A stretch of DNA of 64,000 nucleotides from an uncultured Bacteroidota bacterium (GCA_902622575.1 CACNQJ010000007.1:1-64000); one strand, 5' to 3'. Positions 51,672-62,135 are shown, counted from the stretch's first letter. The notes: generated from the sequence alone by a model not told the origin. Numbers and translations: made by a program.

Positions 51672-54064
51672 AAAGTTAATGGATATTTTATAGGATTATA
51701 TTCATGCATTATTTTGTAGCATGATTCAAAAATATCATCAATAGAGGGTTTTGAAAAATAATCTCCATCAGAACCATAAGGAGGTCTATGCTCCTTGGAT
51801 GTTAAGGTAATTGGCTTTGAATCCAAGAATTTAAACCCATCGTGATCTTCTAATACAACTTTCAGGATGTGTGAAGAGGCGCCACCAGGAAAATCTTCAT
51901 CAATTACAATAATTTTGTTTGTTTTTTCTAAACTTTTAACAATGTCCCTATTAATATCTAATGGAATTAAAGTTTGCAAATCTATCAGTTCAATTTCAAT
52001 TCCATGATTTAAAAGCTCGATCATCGCTTTTTCGACTAATTTCAATGTAGATCCGTATGAGACAACAGTAATATCCTTTCCTTTTGACATAAATTCAACA
52101 TGCCCTAAAGCAACATTAAATTCACCGAGATTAGTAGGCTCTTTCTCTTTTAATCTGTAAGCATTTAGAGGCTCAATAATTAATGCAGGATCTGAACATG
52201 ATAAAAGTGTATTATACATGCCTGCAGCTTGAACCATATTTCTGGGTGTTAAAATAAGCATACCCTTAAGTGAATTCAAAATCATTCCCATGGGAGAGCC
52301 AGCGTGCCACATTCCTTCTAATCTGTGTCCTCTTGTTCTTACAATTAGCGGTGCTAATTGTTTACCTACTGATCTGTAAGAAACCGTTGCTAAATCGTCA
52401 CTTAATGTTTGTAATGCAAACATTAGATAGTCAAGGTATTGAATTTCTGCTATGGGTCTAAAACCTCTCATAGCTAGACCAATACCTTCCCCTACAATGG
52501 TAGCTTCTCTTATTCCTCTATCATCAACACGATCAGTACCATATTTTATTTGCATACCCTCTAATCCCTGATTCACATCCCCAATTTTTCCAGTATCCTC
52601 ACCAAATATTACAATGTTAGGATACTTTGTTAATAGAGAGTCAAAATTATTTTTAAGAACTACTCTGGCATCTACAAGAGGACTGTCAGAATTATAATTT
52701 GGCTGAATCTTTTTAACATTTTCATAATTATTAGAATATTCATTATATAAAAATGAGCTGTAAAATGGCTGAACTTCATTTCTGTAGTTTTCAACCCATG
52801 AGTGCACTTTATTAAAACTGTTTTTACTCATTTTTCTTCTTAAAATTTTTCTAGAGACTGTCATTACATCTTTCCTGCCAATTTCCTTGATTCTTAGTAA
52901 GCTATTTGTAATATCAATTATTTCATTAGATTTCTCATCTTGGATTATTTGTTTTAAAATTGCTACTAATGAATCTCTTTCCTTCATTATTTCAGATTGA
53001 AACGATGTCCATGCCAAATCTTTTTGCTTTTTAACGAAATCCTTACACTCCTGGTAAATCTTATCTAACTCTTTTGTGTTGAAAAGTCCGTTTTCTAAAA
53101 TCCATTCTTTCATTTTTACAATACAATCATAAGACTTTTCCCAATCTAATCTCTCAGATGTTTTGTATCGTTCGTGAGAACCAGATGTTGAATGTCCAAC
53201 TGGTTGAGTTAGTTCCTTAACATGAATCAAAACAGGAACATGTTCATTTCTAGCAACATTGTTTGCGTGTTCATAGGTTGAAATTAATTTTGGATAGTCC
53301 CAACCATTAACAGTTAGAATTTCAAAGCCTTTTTCTGTTTTTGTTCTTTGAAAACCTTTTAATATTTCTGAAATGCTTGATTTAGTAGTTTGGTATGAGT
53401 TATCAACTGAAATACCATAATCATCATCCCAAACACTAATTACAGCAGGAACTTGATGAACACCTATAGCGTTTACAGTTTCAAAAAATAACCCTTCACT
53501 TGTACTTGCATTTCCAATTGTTCCCCAAGCAACCTCATTACCATTAATAGAAAGGTTATTCGAATTAAATTTTCCTGTTCTGAATAATTTTGATGCCATT
53601 GCTAGACCAAGAAGCCTAGGCATCTGACCAGAGGTTGGTGAAATATCAGAGCTAATATTATACTGATTTGGCAGGTCTTTGAACTTTCCGTTCGCATCAA
53701 CAAGTACAGAACTAAAGTGTGAGCCCATTTGTCTTCCCCCTGACATAGGTTCCTCATCAAAATTTGTATTCGCATATAATCCTGCAAAAAATTGTTTTAC
53801 TGTTAATTCATTTATGGAAAACATAAAGGTTTGATCTCGATAGTAACCAGACCTAAAATCGCCCTTTTCAAATACTTTGGACATTGCTACCTGAGGAAGT
53901 TCTTTTCCATCACCAAAAATTCCAAATTTAGCTTTGCCCCCCAACACCTCTTTTCTACCAAGTAAGCTTGCCTCTCTGCTAATTACAATTGTTTTGTAAT
54001 CATTCAATACTTCTTTTTTGAAGTCCTTAAATGAAATAGATTTTGTTAATGAGGAGTTTTTCAT
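51668..54064 (-). CDS. 2-oxoacid dehydrogenase E1, fused alpha and beta subunits
   Basis: 798-residue thiamine diphosphate-dependent E1, probably the branched-chain 2-oxoacid dehydrogenase. Residues about 1-400 are the alpha part: GYYRDQTFMF near residue 94, PTSGQMPRLLGLA, and GNASTSEGLFFETVN, which stands for the usual GDG...EG cofactor motif. Residues about 450-798 are the beta part: FGEDTGKIGDVNQGLEG, YLDYLMFALQTLSDDLAT, and HSPMG-like HAGSPMGMI. Alpha-beta fusion is usual for Bacteroidota. The E2 gene is not in the window; E3 may be lpdA at 10627. A perfect -7 box is 8 nt upstream. Confidence 0.9.
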   Translation of the reverse strand: MKNSSLTKSISFKDFKKEVLNDYKTIVISREASLLGRKEVLGGKAKFGIFGDGKELPQVAMSKVFEKGDFRSGYYRDQTFMFSINELTVKQFFAGLYANTNFDEEPMSGGRQMGSHFSSVLVDANGKFKDLPNQYNISSDISPTSGQMPRLLGLAMASKLFRTGKFNSNNLSINGNEVAWGTIGNASTSEGLFFETVNAIGVHQVPAVISVWDDDYGISVDNSYQTTKSSISEILKGFQRTKTEKGFEILTVNGWDYPKLISTYEHANNVARNEHVPVLIHVKELTQPVGHSTSGSHERYKTSERLDWEKSYDCIVKMKEWILENGLFNTKELDKIYQECKDFVKKQKDLAWTSFQSEIMKERDSLVAILKQIIQDEKSNEIIDITNSLLRIKEIGRKDVMTVSRKILRRKMSKNSFNKVHSWVENYRNEVQPFYSSFLYNEYSNNYENVKKIQPNYNSDSPLVDARVVLKNNFDSLLTKYPNIVIFGEDTGKIGDVNQGLEGMQIKYGTDRVDDRGIREATIVGEGIGLAMRGFRPIAEIQYLDYLMFALQTLSDDLATVSYRSVGKQLAPLIVRTRGHRLEGMWHAGSPMGMILNSLKGMLILTPRNMVQAAGMYNTLLSCSDPALIIEPLNAYRLKEKEPTNLGEFNVALGHVEFMSKGKDITVVSYGSTLKLVEKAMIELLNHGIEIELIDLQTLIPLDINRDIVKSLEKTNKIIVIDEDFPGGASSHILKVVLEDHDGFKFLDSKPITLTSKEHRPPYGSDGDYFSKPSIDDIFESCYKIMHEYNPIKYPLTF

Positions 54065-54072
54065 TGAGGGCC

Positions 54073-54080
54073 CAAATTTA
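54073..54080 (-). promoter_or_regulatory. -7 box of the fused E1 gene
   Basis: TAAATTTG on the minus strand, perfect TAnnTTTG match, 8 nt before the ATG. Confidence 0.45.
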
Positions 54081-54108
54081 GTAAATTAAATGAGATAATA
54101 AGAATCAT

Positions 54109-56874
54109 TTAAAACCATCTTCTTGTAAATAATCTGGACAAATTTTCAGGATCCAATGTTAAAATAAATCTTATCCTTTCGGAATACTGCTTATCTTCAC
54201 TATAATAAGTTTTAGATGAATAAATTGGAAAAAATAGTTCAAAATAATTTTCCACAATATTTAACCTTAAACCCGAATCAAAACCTGAACTTGTTGGCTG
54301 ATTTTTATTTTTAAATAACCCATAATCAAGATATGCCTCGATCCACCTCCATAATGTTACACCACTGTTAATGGAAATCATAAAATCATTAGGTCTAAAT
54401 TCACTAATATTAGATTTAAATGAACCCTCGTATCTGACGTACTGCTGTGAGAAAAAACCAGAGCTTTCTGATCTTCCAAGTAAATAATTATCATACAAAT
54501 AGTCAGCAGCTTGATCAACACTAAAATCATATGTTCCATCAATATTCCTATTTTTAAAAAACTTACCAATAAATAATCTAAAATTATATTGTCTAAATTC
54601 ACTAAAATAGTTTCTGTAGTTTATAGTTATAGAATTTTTTAAAATTTCTTTATTGAACTGTAAATCATAAGTAAAAGAATAACTTTTTTTTGCTCCTGGA
54701 TTAGAATTTATGTAGGTCAGTTTTGAAACACCATAACTTTCATCATTATATTTATTGAACTTATTTACCCTTATGTATTTTAACCTTAAAAATTGTTTAT
54801 AATTGGATACTAAATTTTTATCTCTTAATGTAAATAATAATGTTGGACTAAGCCTTTGATAACTCAAGTCTTTGTCATAATGAAATTTAGATAATGACAA
54901 ATAATAGTTAGAAGAGAAAATTTTTGAGTGATATTTTCTATAATTTAAATTTAAATTTCCAATTATTTTCTGAGTTTCAAATGAGTAAAATGGAGAAAAT
55001 AAATATGTAAAGTTTTTTCTAAATGGAGATTTATTTGTCAATGTAACACCTGGTGAAAAACCATCATAAAGATTGTATAAAAATTGTGGTCTATAAAAAA
55101 CCTGATTATAATCTAGATTGTCTAAATCTGAGAAAAATCTAAATTTAATTTTTGTATTAAACTTATCATTAAATGAAAATGAATTGTTTTTATAATTTTC
55201 GTCAAAAAATAATCTATTTGGATCAACAACTAGCTTAGTGGTTTCCTTTTTATTTATATAAGATAAATCTTCATCTTTTTTCAACCACTTAATTTCTGTT
55301 TTTCCCTCAACAGACTCAAAAAGTACGGGTATTTTAAATTGAAATTTTTTTGATAATGAATTTTTCAATTTAAGGGTGCCATCTATTTTATTAATTTTAA
55401 AATCAATTAAACCATCATAATTGAGATAGTTAGAAAAAAACCATTTTAGATTTTTTGCTGAATTCGCCTCAAAAATCCTTTGAACTTGGTTGTTATTTAT
55501 GATTGGATCTTTTTTGTCAAAAATTTCTTTAATTGATTTTTTAAAGTGTAATGGACCAAGATAATTCTCAATAATTCTCATTGAGTAAAATGATTTTGCA
55601 GGATTTGCTAATCTATAATTAATTCTAGTTAATTCATCAGATGGAAGTGAAATCTTTTGGTTCAGATTTCTTCCACTTACAAATTTATAACCTATTTGAA
55701 ATTGATCATTAAATTTCATTAAGGACACATTATGTTTTTTAATAAAAAATAAATTTGAAAACTTTCCGATTAAAGGTAACTCTTGGTGGTATTCGACAAT
55801 AAATTTATTCAAATAATAGAGCTCCATCCCTGAGAACAACCAATAAAGTTCTCTAGTATTTATGTTTAATGAATTTTTAAGAATAATTTTAATAAGATTT
55901 TTTGCAAGATTAATTTCATTCAGCTGGTTTTTTTTAAATGGATCTAAAAATTCAGGAATTTCAGAGTAGGGGTATAGAGAATTTGTTCTGAAATCATAGT
56001 CATTTAAGACTATTTTATCTATGTGAATTTCTTTAAAGTAATCATTAAAAAAATTGGCAATATTTTCTATATTTTTTGAACTTAAGGATAAAATCTTTTT
56101 TGAATTAGATAATACTTGATATTGATTAATTTTAATATTCTCAAATTCACTTTGATTTGTAAAAATCAAGTAGATATCGAATATAGAATTTCCCTCGAGA
56201 TTTACTGTTTTGACATTCTGAGTTGATTCAATAGACTCCTTTTTCAAGTTACTTATCAAAAAATAATTTGAATCATGACTAATCTTTATTTTTACATTTG
56301 AATTAGGTAAAAATTGATCATTAAGACCGAGGTTTGAAAAAATTAACCATTCATTATCTTGAAATTGAGCAAACCTGAGGAAACAATTTTTAAGGTTAAT
56401 AGTATTGTTCTTGTAGCCATAACCAACTACTTGTATTGGAATAAAAAGCTCATATTCAAATAGGACTTTAACAATGTCATCAGCTAATACATCTTTGTTG
56501 AGTTCAATTTCTATCATATCCAGGTGATTTGAAATTCTTTTCCATTTAACAGGCTTGTTATCCACCAAAATTTTTTTGATTAAAGTTTTTCCACGTTGGC
56601 TTGTTCCAGATTTTAATATTGATGAATCATATTCACTTGTGAGTTTTTGAGATAAAGGAGTATTCATTGACGAATAAGAATTGTTCCAATCATACATTAC
56701 AATCTTAGATATTTTTTTAGATGATTGATTTATATATACAGATTGTTGTTTGACTGAAATTTTATTATCATCAATTGAGAAATTAGACTCAATATAGTGC
56801 TGATTTTGACTGTACGAATTTAAAAATGAAAAGAATAATATAGCATGAAATAAAATATGAATACTATTTTTCAA
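54109..56874 (-). CDS. secreted protease-like protein without HExxH, fused to an outer-membrane beta-barrel
   Basis: 921 residues. A signal peptide (about 1-22, ending NSYSQ) precedes a region (about 25-560) that resembles M1/gluzincin-type peptidases in layout: a beta-rich N-domain, a middle with ELYWLFSGMELYYLN standing where M1 enzymes have WLNEGFA, and a C-terminal helical part with FEANSAKNLKWFFSNYL. No HExxH occurs anywhere, so zinc peptidase activity is not expected. From about residue 575 the sequence becomes aromatic-rich alternating strands ending in a terminal Phe, as in outer-membrane barrels. Start is TTG, 3 bases after the LOG stop. M1 ancestry is an inference; the barrel is better supported. 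Function unknown. Confidence 0.65.
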   Translation of the reverse strand: MKNSIHILFHAILFFSFLNSYSQNQHYIESNFSIDDNKISVKQQSVYINQSSKKISKIVMYDWNNSYSSMNTPLSQKLTSEYDSSILKSGTSQRGKTLIKKILVDNKPVKWKRISNHLDMIEIELNKDVLADDIVKVLFEYELFIPIQVVGYGYKNNTINLKNCFLRFAQFQDNEWLIFSNLGLNDQFLPNSNVKIKISHDSNYFLISNLKKESIESTQNVKTVNLEGNSIFDIYLIFTNQSEFENIKINQYQVLSNSKKILSLSSKNIENIANFFNDYFKEIHIDKIVLNDYDFRTNSLYPYSEIPEFLDPFKKNQLNEINLAKNLIKIILKNSLNINTRELYWLFSGMELYYLNKFIVEYHQELPLIGKFSNLFFIKKHNVSLMKFNDQFQIGYKFVSGRNLNQKISLPSDELTRINYRLANPAKSFYSMRIIENYLGPLHFKKSIKEIFDKKDPIINNNQVQRIFEANSAKNLKWFFSNYLNYDGLIDFKINKIDGTLKLKNSLSKKFQFKIPVLFESVEGKTEIKWLKKDEDLSYINKKETTKLVVDPNRLFFDENYKNNSFSFNDKFNTKIKFRFFSDLDNLDYNQVFYRPQFLYNLYDGFSPGVTLTNKSPFRKNFTYLFSPFYSFETQKIIGNLNLNYRKYHSKIFSSNYYLSLSKFHYDKDLSYQRLSPTLLFTLRDKNLVSNYKQFLRLKYIRVNKFNKYNDESYGVSKLTYINSNPGAKKSYSFTYDLQFNKEILKNSITINYRNYFSEFRQYNFRLFIGKFFKNRNIDGTYDFSVDQAADYLYDNYLLGRSESSGFFSQQYVRYEGSFKSNISEFRPNDFMISINSGVTLWRWIEAYLDYGLFKNKNQPTSSGFDSGLRLNIVENYFELFFPIYSSKTYYSEDKQYSERIRFILTLDPENLSRLFTRRWF

Positions 56875-56877
56875 TTC

Positions 56878-57552
56878 TTAGAAATTAGGAGCAAATTTCT
56901 TGTTATCATAAAACTTTTTGAGAATATTAATTATTTCATCTTTAGAATCAACAACCTCAAACAGTAGCATCTCATTAGTAGAAACATTGTTAAATTTTTT
57001 GGAAACAGTATTTTTTATCCAATCTACACAACCAGACCAAAACTCACTTCCATATAAAATAACAGGGAATCTCTCAATTTTATTTGTTTGGATCAATGTA
57101 ATCGCCTCGAAAAGCTCATCAAGTGTTCCAAAGCCACCAGGCATAACAACAAATGCTTGAGCATATCTGACAAACATAACTTTTCTAACGAAGAAATAGT
57201 CGAAGTCAATTATTTTGTCTGAATCTATAAATTCATTATGTGTTTGTTCGTATGGTAAATCAATATTTAATCCAACTGAAACACCCCCAGCTTTTTGAGC
57301 TCCTTTATTTGCTGCTTCCATTATTCCTGGACCACCACCAGTGATTATACCCAATCCTAGTTTTACTATTGACTCAGATATCTCAATAGTTTTTTTATAA
57401 TATTTATCTTCAGGCTTAGTGCGGGCTGAACCAAAAATTGAAACACATGGGCCCAATTGGGATAATTTTTCATATCCCTCAACAAGCTCCCCCATAATTT
57501 TAAACACCGACCATGAATCGTGTGATTTTTCAATCCAATTTTCTGAAACCAT
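56878..57552 (-). CDS. LOG family protein (TIGR00730)
   Basis: 224 residues of the LOG (Lonely Guy) / YgdH-like family, with the signature PGGFGTLDEL near residue 138 and GGGPGIMEAANKGA near residue 75. Characterised relatives hydrolyse nucleoside 5'-monophosphates to base and ribose-5-phosphate; in bacteria the role is purine salvage or cytokinin-like signalling. It lies 1 base after uvrA and 3 bases before the barrel protein, so uvrA-LOG-barrel protein form an operon. Confidence 0.9.
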   Translation of the reverse strand: MVSENWIEKSHDSWSVFKIMGELVEGYEKLSQLGPCVSIFGSARTKPEDKYYKKTIEISESIVKLGLGIITGGGPGIMEAANKGAQKAGGVSVGLNIDLPYEQTHNEFIDSDKIIDFDYFFVRKVMFVRYAQAFVVMPGGFGTLDELFEAITLIQTNKIERFPVILYGSEFWSGCVDWIKNTVSKKFNNVSTNEMLLFEVVDSKDEIINILKKFYDNKKFAPNF

Positions 57553-57553
57553 A

Positions 57554-60370
57554 TTATAAATTTAACTCCTTTTTTATAAATTTTCCTGTAACTGAGTTCT
57601 TATCAGTTAATATTCCTTCCAACTCTCCTTCAAACGTAATTTTTCCGCCATTTTTTCCGCCCCTCGGACCGAGCTCTATTATATAATCGGAAACTTTTAA
57701 AACATCAATATTATGCTCTATTATAATAATTGAATTTCCTTTTTCCGATAATTCAAAAATAATATCCAGAAAAACCTTAATATCTTCAAAGTGTAAACCA
57801 GTTGTAGGCTCATCAAAAATATACATGGTCCTTCCTGTATCTTTTTTAGATAGCTCAGAGGCTAATTTGATTCTTTGAGATTCTCCACCTGATAAGGTCG
57901 TAGACTGTTGACCTAAAGTAATATAGCCAAGTCCAACCTTATTTAAATAATTCAACTTTCTTATTATTTTTGGATAATTAGCAAATAAATCTGCAGCATC
58001 TCTAATTGTCATATCTAAAATATCAGAGATTGATTTATTTTTAAACTTAACAGACAAGGTTTCTTTATTGAATCTCCTCCCGTTACACGCATCACAATCA
58101 ATAAAAACATCAGGTAAAAAACTCATTTCAATTTTTTTCATTCCAGCACCCATACAATCTTCACATCTTCCTCCTTTTACATTAAAACTAAATCTTCCAG
58201 GCTTATATCCACGAATTGTAGACTCTGGAAGTTTAGAAAACAGATCTCTAATTTCATTGTATAGTCCAGTGTAAGTAGCGGGATTGCTTCTTGGTGTTCT
58301 TCCAATTGGAGATTGGTTTATTTGTATTACTTTATCAATGTGTTCGAGTCCCTCAATTGAATCGTAGGGCAGGGGTTCTTTAGTCCCATTAAAAAAATGG
58401 TTATTTAAAATTGGATATAATGTCTGGTTAATTAATGAAGATTTTCCACTTCCTGAAACACCACAAACTCCAATTATTTTTCCGATTGGTAATTTGAGAT
58501 TGACATTTTTTAAATTATTTCCATCACATCCATTTAAAAGCAAATACTCCCCATTTACATTTTCATTATTTTTTTTTTCTATTATTTTGTTATTGTTTAG
58601 ATAATCAGCCGTAATTGAATTAGAACTAATTATTTGATCGAATGAACCTTTGAATACTATATTTCCACCATTTTTTCCTGCACCAGGCCCAATATCTATA
58701 ATGTAGTCTGATTGCAACATGATTTCTTTATCATGTTCAACAACAATTACACTATTGTCCAGGTCCCTGAGTTTTTTGAGGGATTTAATTAGTTTAGAGT
58801 TATCAATTTGATGAAGTCCAATTGATGGCTCATCAAGAATGTATAGGACATCCTGTAATTGCGAACCTATCTGAGTTGCCAACCTAATTCTTTGTGACTC
58901 TCCTCCCGAAAGTGATCTCGTTTGACGATTCAAGTTCAAATAATCCAATCCTACATCAATTATAAATTCAATCCTTTTTGAGATCTCTTTGATGATTTCT
59001 GTTGCAATTTTATTTTTCTTTGTGTCAAGTTTTGTTCTTAAAGAATTGATCCAGTTTTGTAAATCATTAATATCCATATTATTTACATCCGAAATACTTT
59101 TATTATCAATTAAGAAAAATTGAGATTCTTTTTTTAACCTTGACCCTTCACATTCCTCACAAATCTCATTTTTCATAAATTTTTTTGCCCAAGTTTTTAT
59201 TTTTCGACTATCAACTTGGAAAAATTGATTCTCAATAAAATTAACAACCCCTTCAAAATCAATAACATACTCTCTAGTTAAACCAAGTGATTTAGAAACC
59301 ACCTTGAAACTCTCTTTACCTCCGTACAGAATAATGTTAAGAGCTTTTTTGGGAATTTTTGAAATGGGCTCCTTAATATCAAAGTTATATTTGTTTGAGA
59401 TATTATCTAATTGTTTAAAAACCCAATTATCTTTAAATTGACCAAGTGCTGTTATCCCGCCATTAAAAATTGATTTTGACTTATCAGGAATTAATAAATC
59501 TAAATCTATATTGTAAACATTTCCTAGTCCATTACATTTTTTACACATTCCTGCGGGTGAATTAAATGAAAATGTATTTGGTTCAGGTCTCTCATATGAA
59601 ATTCCTGTATCTGGACATATTAAATTTTTACTAAAATATGAAAGGTTGTCATTGCAAATGATTAACAAGGAATTGTCACCATTGTAAAGAGCTGTATTGA
59701 TACTTTCTTTTAATCTTAGAACAGAATTTTCATCACTTTCAATATTTAATTTGTCAACTAAAATTTCAATATTATGAATCTTATACCTGTCAAGTTCCAT
59801 ACCCTCATGTATTTCATGAATTTCATTATCGATCCTAACCTTATTGAAACCTTGTTTTTTTATGCTGACAAAAAGATCTTTATAACTTCCTTTTCTTGAT
59901 CTCACGACAGGTGATAGGATTGAAATTTTATTTCCCTTAAATTTATTTTTTACTAATTCGAATATATCATCATCCGAATATGTTATCATTTTCTTTTTTG
60001 TAGAGTAACTGTAAGCATCCGATACCCTGGCATATAATAGTCTTAAAAAATCATAAATTTCAGTTGTAGTTCCAACTGTGGATCTAGGATTTTTTGAAGT
60101 TGTCTTTTGCTCTATTGCAACAACCGGTGACAATCCATCAATTTTTTCTACATCAGGTCTCTTTAAATCTCCAATAAATTGTCTAGCGTAAACAGAAAAT
60201 GTTTCTATATATCTTCTCTGAGCCTCAGAATAGATTGTGTCAAATGCCAGTGAAGATTTACCACTACCAGAAACTCCTGTTATTACCACAAGCTTATTTC
60301 TAGGAATATCTAAATCAATGTTTTTTAGATTGTGAACCTTACAGCCCTTAATAGAAATTATTTCGCTCAT
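57554..60370 (-). CDS. uvrA: excinuclease ABC subunit A
   Basis: 938-residue damage sensor of nucleotide excision repair. It has two ABC modules: Walker [13 protein letters not shown] near residue 33 and [13 protein letters not shown] near residue 636. Signatures are [17 protein letters not shown] and [18 protein letters not shown] UvrB-binding insertion follows the first Walker A. Zinc modules include CEDCMGAG...CDACNGRR in the C-terminal half. The first zinc module has CPDTG rather than CxxC, which I regard as usual for the lineage. The ATG at 60370 is preferred to the TTG one codon upstream, which belongs to a TATTTTTG box. It heads the operon with the LOG gene. Confidence 0.97.
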   Translation of the reverse strand: MSEIISIKGCKVHNLKNIDLDIPRNKLVVITGVSGSGKSSLAFDTIYSEAQRRYIETFSVYARQFIGDLKRPDVEKIDGLSPVVAIEQKTTSKNPRSTVGTTTEIYDFLRLLYARVSDAYSYSTKKKMITYSDDDIFELVKNKFKGNKISILSPVVRSRKGSYKDLFVSIKKQGFNKVRIDNEIHEIHEGMELDRYKIHNIEILVDKLNIESDENSVLRLKESINTALYNGDNSLLIICNDNLSYFSKNLICPDTGISYERPEPNTFSFNSPAGMCKKCNGLGNVYNIDLDLLIPDKSKSIFNGGITALGQFKDNWVFKQLDNISNKYNFDIKEPISKIPKKALNIILYGGKESFKVVSKSLGLTREYVIDFEGVVNFIENQFFQVDSRKIKTWAKKFMKNEICEECEGSRLKKESQFFLIDNKSISDVNNMDINDLQNWINSLRTKLDTKKNKIATEIIKEISKRIEFIIDVGLDYLNLNRQTRSLSGGESQRIRLATQIGSQLQDVLYILDEPSIGLHQIDNSKLIKSLKKLRDLDNSVIVVEHDKEIMLQSDYIIDIGPGAGKNGGNIVFKGSFDQIISSNSITADYLNNNKIIEKKNNENVNGEYLLLNGCDGNNLKNVNLKLPIGKIIGVCGVSGSGKSSLINQTLYPILNNHFFNGTKEPLPYDSIEGLEHIDKVIQINQSPIGRTPRSNPATYTGLYNEIRDLFSKLPESTIRGYKPGRFSFNVKGGRCEDCMGAGMKKIEMSFLPDVFIDCDACNGRRFNKETLSVKFKNKSISDILDMTIRDAADLFANYPKIIRKLNYLNKVGLGYITLGQQSTTLSGGESQRIKLASELSKKDTGRTMYIFDEPTTGLHFEDIKVFLDIIFELSEKGNSIIIIEHNIDVLKVSDYIIELGPRGGKNGGKITFEGELEGILTDKNSVTGKFIKKELNL

Positions 60371-60408
60371 CAAAAATAATCTTTCAATATAAGAATAAAT
60401 TGATTTAA

Positions 60409-62091
60409 TTACTCTCCAGCTGAGTAATCATCACCTCTAGGATCTGCAGCTGCAAAAATATTGCCATTTTTATCAACATAAATTGCATCAACCCTGCCAA
60501 TTGATGAGGTATTTGAATTAAATTTATATCCAATATTCGTTAGAGAATCTTTGTCAGCTTTATTAACTGCATTTTTTTCATAATAAATCTTATCTGGAAG
60601 CCATGAATGATGAAATCTCGGCCTATTTACAGCTTGACTAATTCTATCATTGAATAAATAAACATTAAGAATAGTTTGTAATACAGATGTTATAATAGTT
60701 GGTCCACCAGGACTACCTAGTACCATAGAAAGTTTTCCATTTTTTTCGATTATTGTAGGTGTCATTGAACTCAACATTCTTTTTTCAGGTTGAATTGAAT
60801 TTATTTGTCCACCAACAAGTCCATAAATATTTGGCGAACCAGGTTTTATTGAAAAATCATCCATTTCATTATTCATAAAAAATCCAAGTTTTGGAATAAT
60901 TATTTTTGACCCAAAATTTGAATTTAATGTTGTGGTAACAGAAACAGCATTTCCAAACTGATCCACAATAGAGTAATGAGTGGTTTCATTTGATTCTGCA
61001 ATTGATATATCTCCTGGACCAATTTGTTTTGATGGTACAGGTGATTCAAAATTAATTAAACTTAGTCTTGATTTCAAATAAGATTCATTATTAATGGAAT
61101 CTAAAATTTCTGTATCATAAAAGTCAGGATCACCAAGAAATTTACTTCGGTCAGCAAAAGAGAGCTTTTCCAGCTCTACTAATGTTTTGATGTAATTAAT
61201 ATCTCTAATACTAAAATTTTCTAGAGAAATGATTTCCATAGATTTTAAAATTTGACTCAAAACAATTCCCCCAGATGATGGTAAACCCATGGTAATAATT
61301 TTAAGTTCATCAAAATTGAAAATATATGGATCTCTCCAAACGGGATTATATAACAAAAAATCCTCCTTGGTAATTATGCCACCCATTGGAGTAATAAAAT
61401 CTATAATATCATCTGAAATTTCCCCCTCATAAAATGCATCTCTACCATTATCTAAGATAAGCTTAAGAGTTTTGTGTAACGATGGATTTTTAAATATAAA
61501 TCCTTCTTTAAAATCTTTATTAAATAAATCTACATTCCTGCTATTTGACAATATAGCTTTTTTGTTTTGGTTAAATAAATTAGCCTGTCTTTTTGTTAAA
61601 GGGAATCCTTTTTCTGCAAGATTCAAGGCAGGTTTAAAAATTGAATCAAGTGGTAAAGAGCCAAAACGATTATATATTTCAAATAAACCAGCAACTGTTC
61701 CAGGCACACCGACAGAAAAAACGCCCTCTCTGCTTAAGTCTTTTATAATATCACCATTTTCATCCAAGTACATATCTTGGCTTGAGGCTAGGGGAGCTTT
61801 CTCTCTGAAATCTAAACTTCCAGAATTTCCATCTCTGGTTCTATAAACCATAAATCCACCTCCACCAAGATTTCCAGCATTAGGATACACTACTGAAAGA
61901 GCAAGATCTGTAGCTATCATAGCATCAAAAGCATTTCCACCCATTTTCAAAATTTTATATCCTGCCTCAGAAGCCTCAATTTTTGCAGAAACTACAGCGA
62001 ATTTTTTATATGCTTTATCATTCGAAATTTGACATGAAAGAAATAATAAAACAGTTAATCTTAGGAATATATTTTTTAAATTATAAAACAT
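60409..62091 (-). CDS. ggt: gamma-glutamyltransferase (lipoprotein)
   Basis: 560-residue N-terminal nucleophile hydrolase that cleaves glutathione and other gamma-glutamyl compounds in the periplasm. The signal peptide ends in a lipobox-like LFLSC (Cys about residue 20). The heavy subunit begins with VVSAKIEASEAGYKILKMGGNAFDA. The autoprocessing threonine is in ETTHYSIVD near residue 370, opening the small subunit with VSVTTTLNSNFGS. SMTPTIIE and LGSPGGPTIITSVLQ line the active site. All catalytic elements are intact. Divergent from glmM across 44 bp, with a -7-like box 8 nt before its ATG. Confidence 0.94.
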   Translation of the reverse strand: MFYNLKNIFLRLTVLLFLSCQISNDKAYKKFAVVSAKIEASEAGYKILKMGGNAFDAMIATDLALSVVYPNAGNLGGGGFMVYRTRDGNSGSLDFREKAPLASSQDMYLDENGDIIKDLSREGVFSVGVPGTVAGLFEIYNRFGSLPLDSIFKPALNLAEKGFPLTKRQANLFNQNKKAILSNSRNVDLFNKDFKEGFIFKNPSLHKTLKLILDNGRDAFYEGEISDDIIDFITPMGGIITKEDFLLYNPVWRDPYIFNFDELKIITMGLPSSGGIVLSQILKSMEIISLENFSIRDINYIKTLVELEKLSFADRSKFLGDPDFYDTEILDSINNESYLKSRLSLINFESPVPSKQIGPGDISIAESNETTHYSIVDQFGNAVSVTTTLNSNFGSKIIIPKLGFFMNNEMDDFSIKPGSPNIYGLVGGQINSIQPEKRMLSSMTPTIIEKNGKLSMVLGSPGGPTIITSVLQTILNVYLFNDRISQAVNRPRFHHSWLPDKIYYEKNAVNKADKDSLTNIGYKFNSNTSSIGRVDAIYVDKNGNIFAAADPRGDDYSAGE

Positions 62092-62099
62092 ATGAATTA

Positions 62100-62107
62100 T
62101 AAATATA
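62100..62107 (-). promoter_or_regulatory. -7 box of ggt
   Basis: TATATTTA on the minus strand, one base off TAnnTTTG, 8 nt before the ggt ATG. Confidence 0.35.
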
Positions 62108-62121
62108 TAATAATCGAATTG

Positions 62122-62129
62122 TATATTTG
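62122..62129 (+). promoter_or_regulatory. -7 box of glmM
   Basis: TATATTTG, perfect TAnnTTTG match and the same octamer as at the two RNA genes, 6 nt before the ATG at 62136. The alternative TTG start (62127) is part of this box. Confidence 0.5.
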
Positions 62130-62135
62130 ATCAAT

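Noticed and set aside
57554-60370. UvrA first zinc module with CPDTG in place of CxxC as a defect
   Set aside because: From memory this substitution is usual in Bacteroidota UvrA, so I treat it as lineage-typical rather than a broken site.
61472-61846. 124-codon plus-strand open frame inside ggt
   Set aside because: Antisense shadow of a gene whose catalytic motifs are intact throughout.
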